DNA of 64,000 nt from Perkinsus olseni (lineage: Eukaryota > Perkinsozoa > Perkinsida > Perkinsidae), in the NCBI GenBank assembly GCA_013115135.1, contig JABANP010000230.1, positions 1 through 64,000 on the forward strand. The letters are read 5' to 3'. The notes beneath the pieces were generated by a model. It saw only the letters and a list, made by a program, of their open reading frames with translations, had not been told where the DNA came from and made no database searches. This document shows positions 12,910-25,000 of this stretch, piece by piece (position 1 is the stretch's first letter; every line of letters starts with the position of its first letter). The position numbers were made by a program, and so were the translations under genes.

Positions 12910-15900
12910 ATGCCCATCGCAAGGCACATTGATTTACGAAAGCTCTTAGCCTTAGGCTTTTTCTTCGTGGAAGCCGGCGGTGTACGTCTCGGAGAACCAG
13001 GGAACCAGGTGAGTTCATTCGATTTTCGTAGTGCAGGATTCGGTAGATCGGGAAGCTACATTGTCTCAGATCGCAGAAGGTATAGCGTACAGCGTAAATG
13101 CAGCTCGTCTATAATGCCTTGTCGTCTTAGACCCTTCTCAGGTCAACATATTATACGACGTGAGCACACCGCCATAACTCGGGGACGGTGCCTGTTTCAA
13201 GATTCCCGTCCTTGCTCAGATGCCCTCCAGTGAGCGTGCCCCAAGCGGATCACATACCACTTCCCACATGCTCTCGGCGGTCCCGATAGAGCACGTTCTT
13301 AGAGATGTAATCGATCGTCAAGGCATTTCGGCTAGTCCGCTTTGTGCGATGTATGCAGCGGTGCCGAGAAATCTCACGGACGCACGGACTCGATTGTTCG
13401 CGGGTTGCTCTCGCGGGGTTGTCGCCTGTCACTGAGGTCGAGAACAATTTCGATGATATAAATATAGGGATCGAGGATAACGGAAAAACCAAAGGTCAAG
13501 TTTCTGTCTCTCAACCGTATGCTTAGCGGACAGTCCTATTTTTTCAGCGGTGGATGATTTGCTCTCCCTGGCAAAAGCATACGAGGAATCTAGGATTCTT
13601 CAGAGCTACAATGAGCATGCACGTAGGGGACTAGCGTAATCTATCCACCTAACATGGCGTTGTTCTCAGTCGAGGCCATTCTGTCTCCGTCGATTGTAGA
13701 CAAGCAGAGCCTGGATTCTCGCTGGTTGAGCCTGGATTCCGAAGACTTCGAGGCTAAGTCTCGAGTAGCCGCAGGCGGCGACCTCGCCAAGTACGAGCCA
13801 ATTAGGCGCTTCAAGCCCCACGGTGTTTCTTATGTGGAAATCATTGGCTCACCTCAGGCAAGAGCTTCGGAGGCTGATTGTTGCGGCCGGGGATCCCTCT
13901 AACCTCAATGAACTCCGCTCCAGCGGAATATTAGGAACAGCGAGGACCCTCATGTCCAGGGAATCGAGTACGGATGAGCTCAAAAGTATTCTCAATGCGG
14001 GACTGTCGATTAGTCGAGGTATCTTCGATGATCAGGCCTTGCGGGAACGCTCATAACTCTCCTAACTGATCTTCCAATATCCAGTAATGTGGCGAACGTC
14101 AATACTGGTGCCGACGGCCGCGTGACGGGTAAGTGCAGGGCTGCGACTTCAAAGAGCGCCCGGAGTCTCCTGTCATACTCAATCATGTCTAACTTTCTCC
14201 TCTAGTCGTGATTCCTCGTCCGTCGCGAGTGCATGCTCATTAGGCCATGGATGAGTAGCTACGAATCTTAGCGTTCTCAGTCCTTTGAGCGACTCCTCTG
14301 TATTGGACGTTATTCTATATTCTCTGACTCGCCGGTTAGTTCTTTTCGGCGACCCCAGCATGACCTGCTACATTGCATTCCATCTACTACTTTGGGGCCT
14401 TGCTCAAGCGGTCAAGACTGACACCCTTCTTCTGGCTAAGGCACTCGATTCCGTGGTGACGCTGTTCGATGAAGAAGCACTGAACAAAACGACAGACGCA
14501 ATGAAGCGCACCGCAGCTCGCGGAGTGTATCGGCGAGTCAATCATGCACCACACTGTGATCTTGGTCCTGATAGTGGAGAAATCGTCACTCCGCTTCAGC
14601 AATCGATTCGCCAATATTTGTAGGTTTTCGTTTTTCACGCTGGCGACCGATGTATATTCTCTGCAGTCCTGGCGGTATCAGCTCTGCTTCGACAACTTCA
14701 CCACTCTTCAAGGAGCTTCAGACCCTGATCGCGAACTTTCAGGGCTCCGACGCTGCCCAGCGTCAAGCGTCCCAGTTGATATCCGCGACATCCGCTACCA
14801 TGGCCAAGCACATCGCAGAAGCAGCCGTAGCCTCCCTTTTATCGGCTGTGCCCTCTTCAGTTCCACCACCTGTGAGTGGGAATGGTCGTCCACAGTCTAC
14901 CGAGAATATTTCCTCGAATAATTCCTGACTTAGATATGGAACGGCCAGCCGCTGCCTTGCATGCCGTTGCCAGAAGGTCATACCATACGAGAAAGCTCTT
15001 AGGTACTTTTCTGATCGTAGGACACCCATGTGCCGGAAGCGTAAAGAGGACACGAGCACGCTGAATCACCGAGGACCACGCATATTAGCAGGTAAAATAC
15101 CCCGTCACCTTCGCAGACTTCTCCATGGCTGACGTTACGAGCTCGATATTAGAGGGAGTCAGGGCATCATTTCCTGCTTTATTCGCCTCTCGCACGGGCA
15201 AAGCCGAGAGTACGGTATGCGAAATCCATGCAGCTTATCATCTGGATGCGCAGGCGATACGTACGAGAAGTGCTACACTGCTTATATGTCAATGCAATGC
15301 GCCTCAATTTTCCCCATGTGCACAGTTCCTCAGGTAGTCCACATCCAACGAATCGTTGGCAACGACCTCTCATCTCCGTGAGTGATTGATGAACTTCCTG
15401 ACTCAGGCTTCAGACATATCAGTTGTCGCCATCGGCAAGGTTCCACTATGCAGCACACTATGCCATAACGTCTTAGCCCAGTGCCCTGGATTCAAGTAAA
15501 TGGCTTTTCTCTTCTGCTTTCTGACTTCAGCTCCTCAGCCTGGACGATGTTTCCGGTCCTTGTGACTCCTCCTCTGTACCACCCGTCTGCGCTATGGCAC
15601 ATTTTTCTCGAGTGGACGATATGCCCCCGCAGTATTCTACCTTTGACGAACACGAGCCGTTCTCAGACAAGTGCCCCCCCGTTCGACCCGACTTTGGTTT
15701 TCGCGGGTGACCACTCACTATTAGAAGCTGTAAGGCGTGCCCAGTAGGAACCGCCTAGAATGGACGCTTTTCACTGCGAGCAATTGCTTCAGTGTTCGCA
15801 TACATCATTCAATCTTCAAGCAGTTTGTTCCACCAGATCTTTGCACCAATGATCCGTCTGACTGCCCTGACGTCACTCGTTGCGACTAGTCACACTCTGA

Positions 15901-16159
15901 CTTTGAGTCGTGGAGATGCGATCGAAATATCAGCTTCGCCTGGTTTTTCAGGATCCGAGCCAGGACTACCGGTAAGGTTGGGAGGAAAGGCAACCGGAAG
16001 TGGGTGGAGTGCATTCGTTTCAGGATATCAATGTTAAGGTAGGACTGCTACTGATATACCGGTTACGTGCCTCTCCGCAGTTGCACTATCCTGCTGCCGC
16101 TGATTACGCCCTTGACCGTAATCTACGGCTCGATAGACTGCAAATGCAACAGCGAGTAG
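12910..16159 (+). CDS. Array gene, copy 3: best exon model, function unknown
   Basis: Exons with agreeing phase include 12910-13008 (33 codons, start MPIARHIDLRKLLALGFFF), 13548-13622, 13670-13790, 13858 onward, 14281-14619, 14667-14894, 14934-15091, and a final exon ending at TAG 16157-16159. Introns are 39-90 bp with GT-AG ends and CTAAC/CTGAC branch sequences, for example 13623-13669 (47 bp), 13791-13857 (67 bp) and 14620-14666 (47 bp). An ATG at 13653 that looks like a start lies inside an intron. The product has a hydrophobic N-terminus, long helical stretches, a Ser/Ala/Pro-rich middle, a Cys-rich basic segment, and a C-terminal hydrophobic stretch (CTILLPLITPLAVIYGSIDC) that may be a membrane anchor. 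Some junctions are uncertain (13070-13540, 14000-14280). No catalytic motif is recognised. Confidence 0.7.
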
Positions 16160-16647
16160 TGGGGAAAAACATAGCAGCACAATCTAGAGACATAAGGATT
16201 TTATTTCAAGGAAGCCAAGCGTAGGCTTAGCTCATGTGGCGGAGCGTACTATCGACGCTCTCCGAAGAGCGACCCTAGTCTCAACTTGAGACTTGAGACT
16301 CTTAAGTGGTAATGATATATGAAGTGATTTGATAGCCGCACCAAGAGGACACAGTCCTGGCGGTCGAAGCCGGATAGAAAATACCTTGGCCGAGGGTAGC
16401 CTTGCCTCGAAGACATCCCGAAGGGTGTACTTGTCATATTGAATTATGCTGTAGTGACTACAGTGTAGTCGATAGGAACACTGGAACGAGCAAGGAGATG
16501 ACAAGCACTGTCACGCCCCGTATTACTATTCTGGTCCGTGCCCCGAAACCATGGATTTCGCGGGCCTGGGCCCTCTCGAAAAAGATCATCTTGCTCGTCA
16601 ATGTGGTTCCCAGTATGCTACCATCAAAGTGTGGCACACCACTACAT

Positions 16648-16708
16648 CATGTGTAGTCAAAATCTGACTTGCACACCTGATGTGTAAGTCGGATTTTGAC
16701 TACACATG
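16648..16708. repeat. 61-bp inverted repeat at the end of the array
   Basis: CATGTGTAGTCAAAATCTGA is followed, after a 4-base centre, by its near-exact reverse complement ending GATTTTGACTACACATG. The arms are ~28 bp with two mismatches. Inside the array the same place has only a ~12-bp-arm hairpin (CCGACTTGCAC / GTGCAAGTCGG). Similarity to the array stops here. Confidence 0.85.
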
Positions 16709-17300
16709 CCCGGTATCGAGGGGTCCAGAAATCGGGGAGTTTTCTTCAGATTCAGAATGGGTGGAGGTATACGGCTAGCGGCATGTGATCTCCTCCCACA
16801 GAATATGCCAGGCCTTGCCCAACTTTGTATGGCCTGAGGTCATAGACCAGGAGGTCATGGAGGTCAATGACCTCCAGAACCATAACAGGGTGACGAAAGT
16901 GCACTTGTCGCCGATATATGTGATGTCACCTGGCCATGTATGGTCTGAGCTCCGTCGTAGCAACCTTCATCCTCTTAATTGATATTCGGCCTCGAGAATT
17001 AGTATGCGGTAGACTGTGTGCGATAGCTGCTGCTTGAATATATTATATTCAATATACCACTCGAGTTGGATGAACGAGGTTCTCCTTCTCGGTACGCTGA
17101 CCTCGATGGTCTCGAGCTTTCCGAGCGTTGGCCTGCATGTTGATATAACTCTCTCCTCGCTAGGGGGCCGCACAACAATGGGTTGGTCCCAAAATCTAGG
17201 ATTACAGCTAGTCAACTAGGTTCAGCTGTTCTCAGGTGAATTGCCTACATATCGACCCATGCCGTCGGAAGGGAACGCGTTCGCTAAGTTTGCGCCGCCG
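16709..17300. other. Array flank, no gene seen
   Basis: No convincing coding sequence. It holds small palindromes: GGAGGTCA...TGACCTCC at about 16851-16877 and TTGAATATATTATATTCAA at about 17035-17053. Confidence 0.5.
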
Positions 17301-18060
17301 AGAATCAATGCTTTTGTAGAAGGTCGACTTTCATCCAAGCGAATTCATGAATGAGAAAGAGCGATATCCGATACGACAACGGTTCTCGGGTTCTCGGAGA
17401 ACCCGGACCGACAAACGAGACGTGTTGGTAGCTTTGTGGCAGCGCACTTTGGGGCGCCGAGATATTCACTTTGTATGCGGGATCGATTTCACGAAGGAAA
17501 TCTTCAAGAGTAATTCCCGTGTGGGCGGAAGATTGCATCTCGTCGGAAAACTTGCCTCCGATAATTTGTAGTTCTCCTCTTCCTGTTTAGGAGGCACGCG
17601 AATGCCGAGCCTGACGAGTCGAAGAAGCGCCCAGCTTTACTGAGAGGGGCACACGGGCGAATCCACTCGAAAAGGCCGAAATCTTCCTCTGTGGAAAGTT
17701 CCTCAGAGATAAGCGTCTTGAGCGGAAGAGCGGGTCCGGTCGCCCAATGCCAAATGAGAATTTTTGCGGTGAATTGATCCTGCCTGATTCTTCGAGCTGA
17801 GTTGAACAGGAGGAATGTTGTGACTCTTGTTGGAGAGCAGCTGCCTCTGAAGCTAAGAGAGTTTGTGGTCGAGAGTCTCGACTCGAGACAATTCCGTCAG
17901 CGAGACGGTGGACTGTTCATTACTCAACAAATTAGATTCTAGGCGGCGACGTAGCGGTCGATTGTCGTCGGCGAGGTGTGCGAGTTTAAACGCCGATGCC
18001 GACAATACCACTCAGTTAGACTAGCGTCGATTTACCTTTTCGTAGGGAACGGTTCAGTTT
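17300..18060 (-). CDS. Coding-looking fragments of an unknown protein
   Basis: On the minus strand several open stretches look protein-like but lie in different frames. About 18000-17865 reads FKLAHLADDNRPLRRRLESN; about 17785-17600 reads ILIWHWATGPALPLKTLISE; about 17590-17305 contains MQSSAHTGITLEDFLREIDP. They could be exons of one gene or a frame-shifted pseudogene. No family is recognised, and reliable splice sites linking them were not found. Confidence 0.35.
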
Positions 18061-18412
18061 GTTGAATACGCCCTGTTCATTAAGCCAGGAATGCTGGTCT
18101 CAGTGTGAGGTCATCGCCAGCCAGGGTATTTCCTTCCTTCCCGGCAAAATCTGCTTGCACAACTGCGGGAGCAGTGCAAAACCACGAAGCACTAGCGCTT
18201 ACCGCACTGCGGGAAGGTGTGCTCCCCGCACTTGTAGTGACATGCTGCCAGCTTGTCCACCACAAGCATCATACCCGAGATTAGAAAAGTCCACGCTCTA
18301 GCTTAGACCACCTCTTACTGAAGGCTGCCATTCTTGTTGGCAAAGTGACAGACACATTAGAGAAGTGACCTCTTCACATGAATTTAATACGCATCTGTCT
18401 GCGGGCAAGTAT

Positions 18413-18697
18413 CTAACCTACAACACGACTCAGATGAAGTGAAAACATGATCGAATCAATCATCTGGCTGATGCTTCCCGACACGACAGGTCGACCGGAC
18501 GCCGAATTATCTCCATCGGGGATGATGTTAGATACATCCTTGGAGTCATCGAGAGGGGTGATAAGATTATCTGATAAAATCATGAAAAAGAGGAACCGAC
18601 CCACCGGCGTACTAGATGATGGCAAATCATGAACATCATCGTCAAACTGCAGGACCAGGTTATCCAAATCCAATGGCCAACGAGTTCTCTTATACAC
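18413..18697 (-). CDS. Hypothetical 94-aa reading frame
   Basis: An acidic, hydrophobic-containing open frame (start MYKRTRWPLDLDNLVLQFDD) with ordinary composition. There are no motifs and no neighbours that inform function. It may be an exon or a chance frame. Confidence 0.25.
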   Translation of the reverse strand: MYKRTRWPLDLDNLVLQFDDDVHDLPSSSTPVGRFLFFMILSDNLITPLDDSKDVSNIIPDGDNSASGRPVVSGSISQMIDSIMFSLHLSRVVG

Positions 18698-18737
18698 TCA
18701 AAGTCTGAGAAGAATGACGAGTATGAATAAATAAGGA

Positions 18738-20310
18738 CAGTCCTGGATCGAACCTGAGATCGGCAATACTCATACTAGCAGAAACTCGAACGTTGATTGG
18801 TTGTCTACCGTCGAGTGGGAAGATCTTCAACATACCTGAATTGAATCATCATTTCGAAGCTCAGTTCAGAGACCGGGCAGCTGATACTCAGAGTTCTTCC
18901 GATTTTATCATTCCGGATCGTCCCCGCATGTCCGATTAGGTTAGAATTCCCTTCCACTATGTTAGTTGGGGAAGCCGCACTCTTCCTACACCACGGAGTT
19001 CGGGTTAGCGCAGCAGATGGCTAGACCGAATCGCCAAATTGCAACCCGCGGCCCGTAAACCTGGCCCGGAGACGATCTCGGCGGAGGCCGCAGACCGACG
19101 TCCAGTACCGAGACAGAACCGCGAGGTGTGGTGAGGTCTATAAGCCAGTACTGCGAGATGATGGCGAGTCGCGCAGCTAAACGCCGACTCGCGCATCACC
19201 TCCACCGTGGCGTGGGCGGGTGGGTTGGAAAAGAAAATATCACAACCACAGGCCGAGGCCCCGCTACTGAGGAGCCGCTGGTAACATGAGCGGAAGTCGA
19301 GGAGCGTCACGGCAGCCATATGCTGGTCACAAACGCAGGCCGGTCCCCGAACGCAACGGCGTCGAACGCCGAGAATCTTTTCGCTGTGCGCGGTAAGAAA
19401 CCGTCATTGCGGCGCCCGCAACTAACCTTGTCCACTGCGTAAACATCATTAAGGATGAATCGCTTTCAGCCGTTGGATGAGTCTTCCCTCCTGTTGATGC
19501 GTCAGCCCCGGAGATTGAATAATCATCACATGAGAGATGACGGTGTAATACGTACCTGGTTGGCCGCTGGCAACCCATCAAAATCAACAGTTGTCCAAAT
19601 GGAGAATCTCACCGTTCGGCAGCAGTACGCTGCTTGTTCGTAATTGACGAGCCATGCAGTTCCTCGAGATCAGAGAATAATGATTTTAGTAACTACAGTA
19701 CATACACGATGCAAAATGGAGCCAACGATCAACAGCCTTCTTAGCTTAGTTGGTAGAGCACCCGGGGTTCATCGCCGAGTTTGTTGCCGCAGAGAACTGC
19801 CTTCTCGACGGTCACCGGCAGAAGCTGCAAAACTCCACTTAAATCGTCGAACAGGTTGTCCATCATGACGACCGTCGTCAGGCAAGCGGCTGGTAAAAGC
19901 CGCTTTAAAAGCCGCTGCTTCCCGGGAGTTTGGGAGAGGTGGAACGCAGGGGTGACGGTGGGAATACCTGAACCGTCATAACTGCGTAACACGAGGCCGG
20001 GGACCGTGCACTCATCCTAGAGCAGCGTGAAACGACACGTAGAGCATTTCCACCGAATCGCTCACGATGGTAGCTATTTCACGCCTGTCCGAGTGACGCT
20101 AGACGCGCCATGAAGTGCCGGTATCCGGTCTCCTCCCGGGTGGTAGAGGGTGGGTTCGAAAAAAAGAAACGTGTCAGAGCGACACACAACTACGCGAGAC
20201 ACGAGTATTTACCGAGTTCGTTGGCCATATGAACGCGACACCCGAGGCGGTCGACGAAACGGTTGTGTACACAATTGCACGCACAAGGATCAACTCCCGG
20301 GCGCCCCGCT
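18738..20310. other. Gene-poor stretch with two tRNA-like relics
   Basis: No convincing gene. An antisense T-arm (B-box read on minus as GGTTCGATCCA) lies near 18742-18770. A sense 5' tRNA half (TTAGCTTAGTTGGTAGAGC followed by an anticodon-like region) lies near 19733-19785, with no T-arm behind it. Confidence 0.4.
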
Positions 20311-20319
20311 ATTTTACGC

Positions 20320-21301
20320 TACGCGCAACATGTTGCCCTACACATAAAGTCCCTCCCACTGTACGGTCATAGTCGTTCGCTGATAGACTGATGAATTGTA
20401 AATTGTCAAGTCCCAATAGACAATGCCTAGTCGCTTTACTCCACGGTATTAATGTCGAAGAGATGTCCAAACTCTTCAACTTCGGACATCCGTCAAATTC
20501 TATTCCGCTTTTCACTTGAATTGGAATTGAATTGGAATTTGTTGAATCGTTTTCCGGGGAGGGATAAGTTCTCGAGGTTCGGCAGAGCAGCGAGGAGAAG
20601 ATCAACTTCATGCCAGTCGGTGTGAAAGAGAATTTTCTTGAATTCAACTCACGGACTCGAGTTAACATATCGGTGAGCTGATCTGAGGTTGGGAATGTCG
20701 ATCATTCGACTTCTCTTCTCTTACTCAATTTTAGGCGCCCCCAGTGTTGCCAATTCGCTTCCCTCCAACCCAACATATTCAAGTTTGTCCACTTCCGCCT
20801 GAAAACTACAAATGAACAGAAATGTCGAAGGTTGAAATTAAAAGATATTCCCCTCGAGTTGTCGGCCGTCCTGACGTATTACCAGTTTGCGTTTGACGTC
20901 CTCCTCGCCGACCATCCAACTATCTTCATATTCGACAGAAGTTTGATATTTCTCTCGGAGGCATTGCCGAAGATCCTTGCCGAAATTAACCTAAGCATGA
21001 GATAATTACCACATTAACCGGCCACTGAATATTCACATTCTTCACTTTAGCGAAGGTACCACATTTTTGTCGACGCGTGTCGAAATATTTAATACCATCA
21101 AATGTACCATCATGACGATCGGGATCGACTTCATCCAATTCGATCCTGAGCAGCCAATCGCAGACCATCGTCATCGTCGTTGTTGTTCTACCCGATATGC
21201 TGTTGTCGTTGGTTTGGTAAATTACCAACCCATCTTACAGTACCCTTGTCATTGGACGGATGAAGTACCACTCTTCGACCAATTAAACCATCAGACATCA
21301 T
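20320..21301 (-). CDS. TBCE: Tubulin-folding cofactor E (CAP-Gly + LRR), partial
   Basis: Cofactor E works with cofactors C and D to assemble and release alpha/beta-tubulin in the cytosol. Reading down from the ATG at 21301-21299, the first exon (MMSDGLIGRRVVLHPSNDKG, then TVRWV) and the next (RIELDEVDPDRHDGTFDGIK then YFDTRRQKCGTF, about 21190-21020) form a CAP-Gly domain; together they give the G-R-V, GTVRWVG and DG-x-x-G pattern. Next comes NFGKDLRQCLREKYQTSVEY (about 20980), as after the CAP-Gly of TBCE, then leucine-rich repeats (LPNLENLSLPG, CPKLKSLDISSTLI, LDNLQFISLSAN) down to about 20380. Introns are GT-AG, with a possible frame change near 20520. The C-terminal ubiquitin-like domain was not found, so the gene is either truncated or its last exons are unrecognised. 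It diverges from the aspartate kinase gene. Confidence 0.8.
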
Positions 21302-22004
21302 AACATTGTCAACTATGCCGTTTAATAAGCAAAGTGCGCACGTGCGGACATCCATGTGCATGCGTGCAAGAATTGATACCACTCTTTTCGCAAATCGTGT
21401 CCTCCTGTACTTGTGGTATCTTCTTTGACGTCATCTTCATTCTCGCGTTCGACTGTATCTTTTGCAGTCCAATTTCGATGCCGATTATTCTACGACTCCT
21501 GGAGGTTCCTCCTTCGCGCACGACTCAACTTCTTTTTCAGATAGGCAATTGCAGACTGTCGCCTACTGTTGCCCTTCATTGAAGTAGTCCAGAGGCTCAA
21601 GTATGATCCCTCAGCCCAGTTCTCGAATTACTTCATCAGTGGGAAGAACCTCGAGATTCTACTAACCATCGACCGTTTTGAGTTCCAAATGCTCAACTTT
21701 CACCTCCCTTCAGTTTTACATTTTCCAGTGTATATGGCCGGAGACGATCAACTACCAGCCGCCATCGGCAGAGGGGATATCTTATCGGCTGAAGGTAGTA
21801 ATGAGGCATGCTAGCATGCTACAGGGAGGGAAAATACGCTTTGGGATAACTTACTTTCGTCAACCTGATTTAACCTACTATTCACGTATCAGGAATCCTG
21901 TTTTCATCATCGACAATTGTAAATCATTTGTGAATGTTTTGGATCATCATGAAAATTCGACGCATTGTAATCATCAAAGGCGAATCTACATAGCAGGAGG
22001 AAGA
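21302..22004. other. Divergent intergenic region TBCE / aspartate kinase
   Basis: About 700 bp between two divergent genes, so it should hold both promoters. Only weak open frames are present and no clear motif. Just before the kinase ATG, TAGCAGGAGGAAG could supply a splice-acceptor AG for a leader. Confidence 0.4.
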
Positions 22005-25000
22005 ATGCTGATCACATCAGTTTCCTCCTCAGACCAGGATGGGGCCTGGAGTGTCCATAAATTCGGCGGAACGAGCATGGGCAGTCCTGAGGCCATCTGG
22101 GAGGTTGCCGATATTATCGCCCATGAACTGCGGGTGGGCGCATTTAAGGTTGACTCTCGTATCATGTGAGATTTTCCTGCCTCGGCATAATTTTAAATGC
22201 TTGATCCTGAGCGGTCTAGAATTTATCTGTGCTTGTCGTGGATCTCATCACGTAGATATCCTCTCCGGTGACTTCCATCCTACGCAGTTTTTGATATCTG
22301 TTCGATATTAGGATTGCTTTCTTGTTGATTCATGTGGGGCAAATTGTGACGGACAATAATTCGAATATCATTCCGGTTTGATGGCCTACTTGAGACGGCA
22401 AATGAATCGTAAAAATTGGAATTCGACTATTCGCGGTAAAGCACGAGGACGTTAAACCTCATTCCATCCCGCAAATATAGCGTTGCGGCTATTTAATGGA
22501 TTCTCCACGCGAGAAATCTCTTCGTTCGGATGCGTCGAAAACGGACAGTCCATCGGTTACATTTTTCGAGGTTCGTCTTGCGCGCTCATTGCCTTACCAT
22601 TTTCAGGTGACCGGGGGTGAGGGACGGATAGCTGCCGTGGTATCAGCAATGTCTGGTGTCACCAATTCACTGTGCGAGCTTTGTGGCTTGGCGCAGAGGA
22701 GGGTCGAATGGGAGGCCGCTCTGGAAACGATAAAAGCTCGCCACTTTGAATGTATCGCTGGCAATCTGGATCATTTCCCTGAATACGAGCAGGAATTTGA
22801 CAAAGACGCGAAGAAGATATCTTGCTGTTTGGATTCGGTTCGAGCGGTCGGAGTGTGCCCTCAACCGTTTTACGACGTCGTCATGGGATACGGCGAACTG
22901 TGGAGCGCTCGGATTCTCTGCGGCATTCTGAAGCGCATCGGAGTACGAGCGACGGTCGTGGATGGTCGGAAAATCATTTATCTTGAGGAAGGTAGTGATA
23001 GGGTTGATTGGGAAAGGAGTGGTATGAAGATGGCTGAGGTGGAGAGGGAAGCCATGGAATTCGAGGTGAGCGGGTTGGCGATTCCGGTGGACTCGTCTTC
23101 CGCAAAAGAAGGAGGGAAAAGTGCTCTTAGATGACAACATTATCAATACTATCTGATGTGGTGTAGCTGAGCATCGCACACAGCGACTAGGATATTCGAC
23201 TCAGTGATGACAGAACATCCTTTCACCGAACCGAGAAATGGTGGTAGACGACAGTCTCGTGATTATCATCGCGTAGCAGCGAAAACGCGAAATTCCGTGA
23301 AGGCTCCAAGTTGTCGCTGGCGAATCTTCCGATGCATCTTACTGACGGGGATGTGATGGAATGGGTCTTTAGGTAGTTATTATTACTGGTTTTGTCGCTT
23401 CGGAAGCATCCGGGGCTCCCACGACACTGAAGCGCAACGGCAGTGATCTGAGGTACCGCCATAGTGAACTCGGAGATCTATCGCAATAATAGCAGTCTCG
23501 TGAACCCTGGGAAAGTCGCTTCGGATCAGCGAGGGCTCTCGTTTATCGCCAACCGGTCGTTCCGCTGCATTTGAAAAAAGCCGTTTTCGTCATGAATTAT
23601 CGAGCTGGGAGTGCTTCGTACAGCTTGAATGAGTTCACCCGCCATGAGCAGCGATATCTTCTTTTCGTACATTTCACGCTCAACCGTGTTGTTCTGGTGC
23701 AGCAGGGTAATTACTCCCTCAGTGCATCGATAATCGCACGTCTCTTATCTGACCAATCGTCACGTGGTGCATGCCGGAGACTCACCATCTGGACGGACGT
23801 GGACGGCGTGTAATAACAGTCCGCTCGCCTCCGGAGCATTATCATTCCCCCAGTGGCATGAGACGAGATACTCTCCTGTAGTTTCTCTGGGGATCCGAGG
23901 TCCGTCGGCAACGCGGAGATGTTGGAATCGCTGTCGTATTCAGAGGCAGCGGAAATGGCGTGGTTTGGGGCTAAGGCACGAATTGGATACTAGAGTCTAG
24001 TCATTTCCGGTCCTGCTAGGTCCTGCATCCTAAGACGATGGCCCCCTGTATCGGGAAGGACATTCCCATAGTCCTGCGGAATACCTTCAACCGGGCTTGT
24101 GCAGGTGGTCGCCATTCAACTTGGATGGTTCAGGGATCAGATTCCCGATCGATCGAACTAACAACCATTCACGCATTGGCGACCGATCCAGGGGAAACGA
24201 ATTTTGTCCTACCACCAGGCACGCTGATCACGTCGTTGCCAACTCCCCCAGGGTCTCCCTGTCGGCATCAGCTCTCGGCCAAGGCCGTGTCTGTCATGAA
24301 AGGTAGCCCTTGTGCGCTCACGGAGCATGCCCTCAAGCCTGCGATCAGGTATCTGTCTGGTCAACGTGGAAGGATGTGGAATGATTGGTGTCACGGGTTT
24401 AGCGAGTCGTCTCTTCGGAGCAGTCGGTGAAGCGGGAGTGAACGTTATTATGATCACACAGGTCGGATCTTGTAGACTGCATCTTGAAGATGATTTCCCA
24501 CGCAGGCATCTTCCGAGCATTCTGTCTGTTTCGCGATCCGCACATGCGACCGTGAGAAGTGCGTGGTGGCGATCGAGCATGCGTTCTACAGGGAGATGTG
24601 CCTCTATCACGATTTTGGAGTCACCACTACTACTGGTTTGGCGATTCTGGCGATGGTCGGTGACGGAATGGTCAGGTCGATCGGTGAGTCCCGAGGCTTT
24701 AGACACAGCCTTGTTTGACGAGATGCTTGTTGAGCCCCGTCTTATAAACCCCCAAGGTTTTTTATAAACCTTGGCAAAATAATAGAACATGCAGTATTCT
24801 TTTGATTTCCCTGTTATTACCGCGATTCACGTTGTGAGATTTTGACAAGTAGTAAAAATTGACTGTTTCAGAAATTTTACTAGGGCGAGCGAATGTTGAA
24901 TTGACTGGTATATTTTTGTTCCTTCGTAAGTGATACCCTCACACACGAAACCTCACAACCTGAGTCGCAGTAATAACAGGGAAATCAAAAAGATATTGCA

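Larger units (their letters stand above)
1..16708 (+). repeat. Tandem array of ~4.5-kb gene-containing units
   Basis: The same sequence recurs with the landmark ATCTAGGATTCTTCAG at 1, 4551, 9092 and 13588, giving periods of about 4550, 4541 and 4496 bp. Three units are complete and the fourth stops at about 16660. Units differ by scattered substitutions and short indels. Variants are shared in a mosaic way: units 2 and 4 both carry a ~45-bp insert at 7195-7240 and 16231-16276, while unit 4 resembles units 1 and 3 near its start. Each unit contains one multi-intron gene (see the four gene entries), a decayed duplicate of the gene's 5' end, and a pair of hairpins. The unit is not ribosomal DNA and shows no reverse transcriptase motif. 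Confidence 0.97.

Noticed and set aside
13653..13902. ATG-initiated 82-aa frame (MALFSVEAIL...) repeated in every unit as a possible gene start
   Set aside because: The ATG lies inside a 47-bp intron (branch CTAAC, acceptor TTCTCAG). The frame upstream continues from the exon at 13548-13622 in matching phase.
1..16708. Ribosomal DNA or an LTR retrotransposon array
   Set aside because: No rRNA-like conserved sequence, no reverse transcriptase or integrase motifs, no long terminal repeats. Conserved splice sites and phases instead indicate a multi-exon gene.
23223..23462. 79-aa minus-strand frame across the kinase gene
   Set aside because: It is antisense to the kinase exon carrying TTLKRNGSD, which has clear family conservation.
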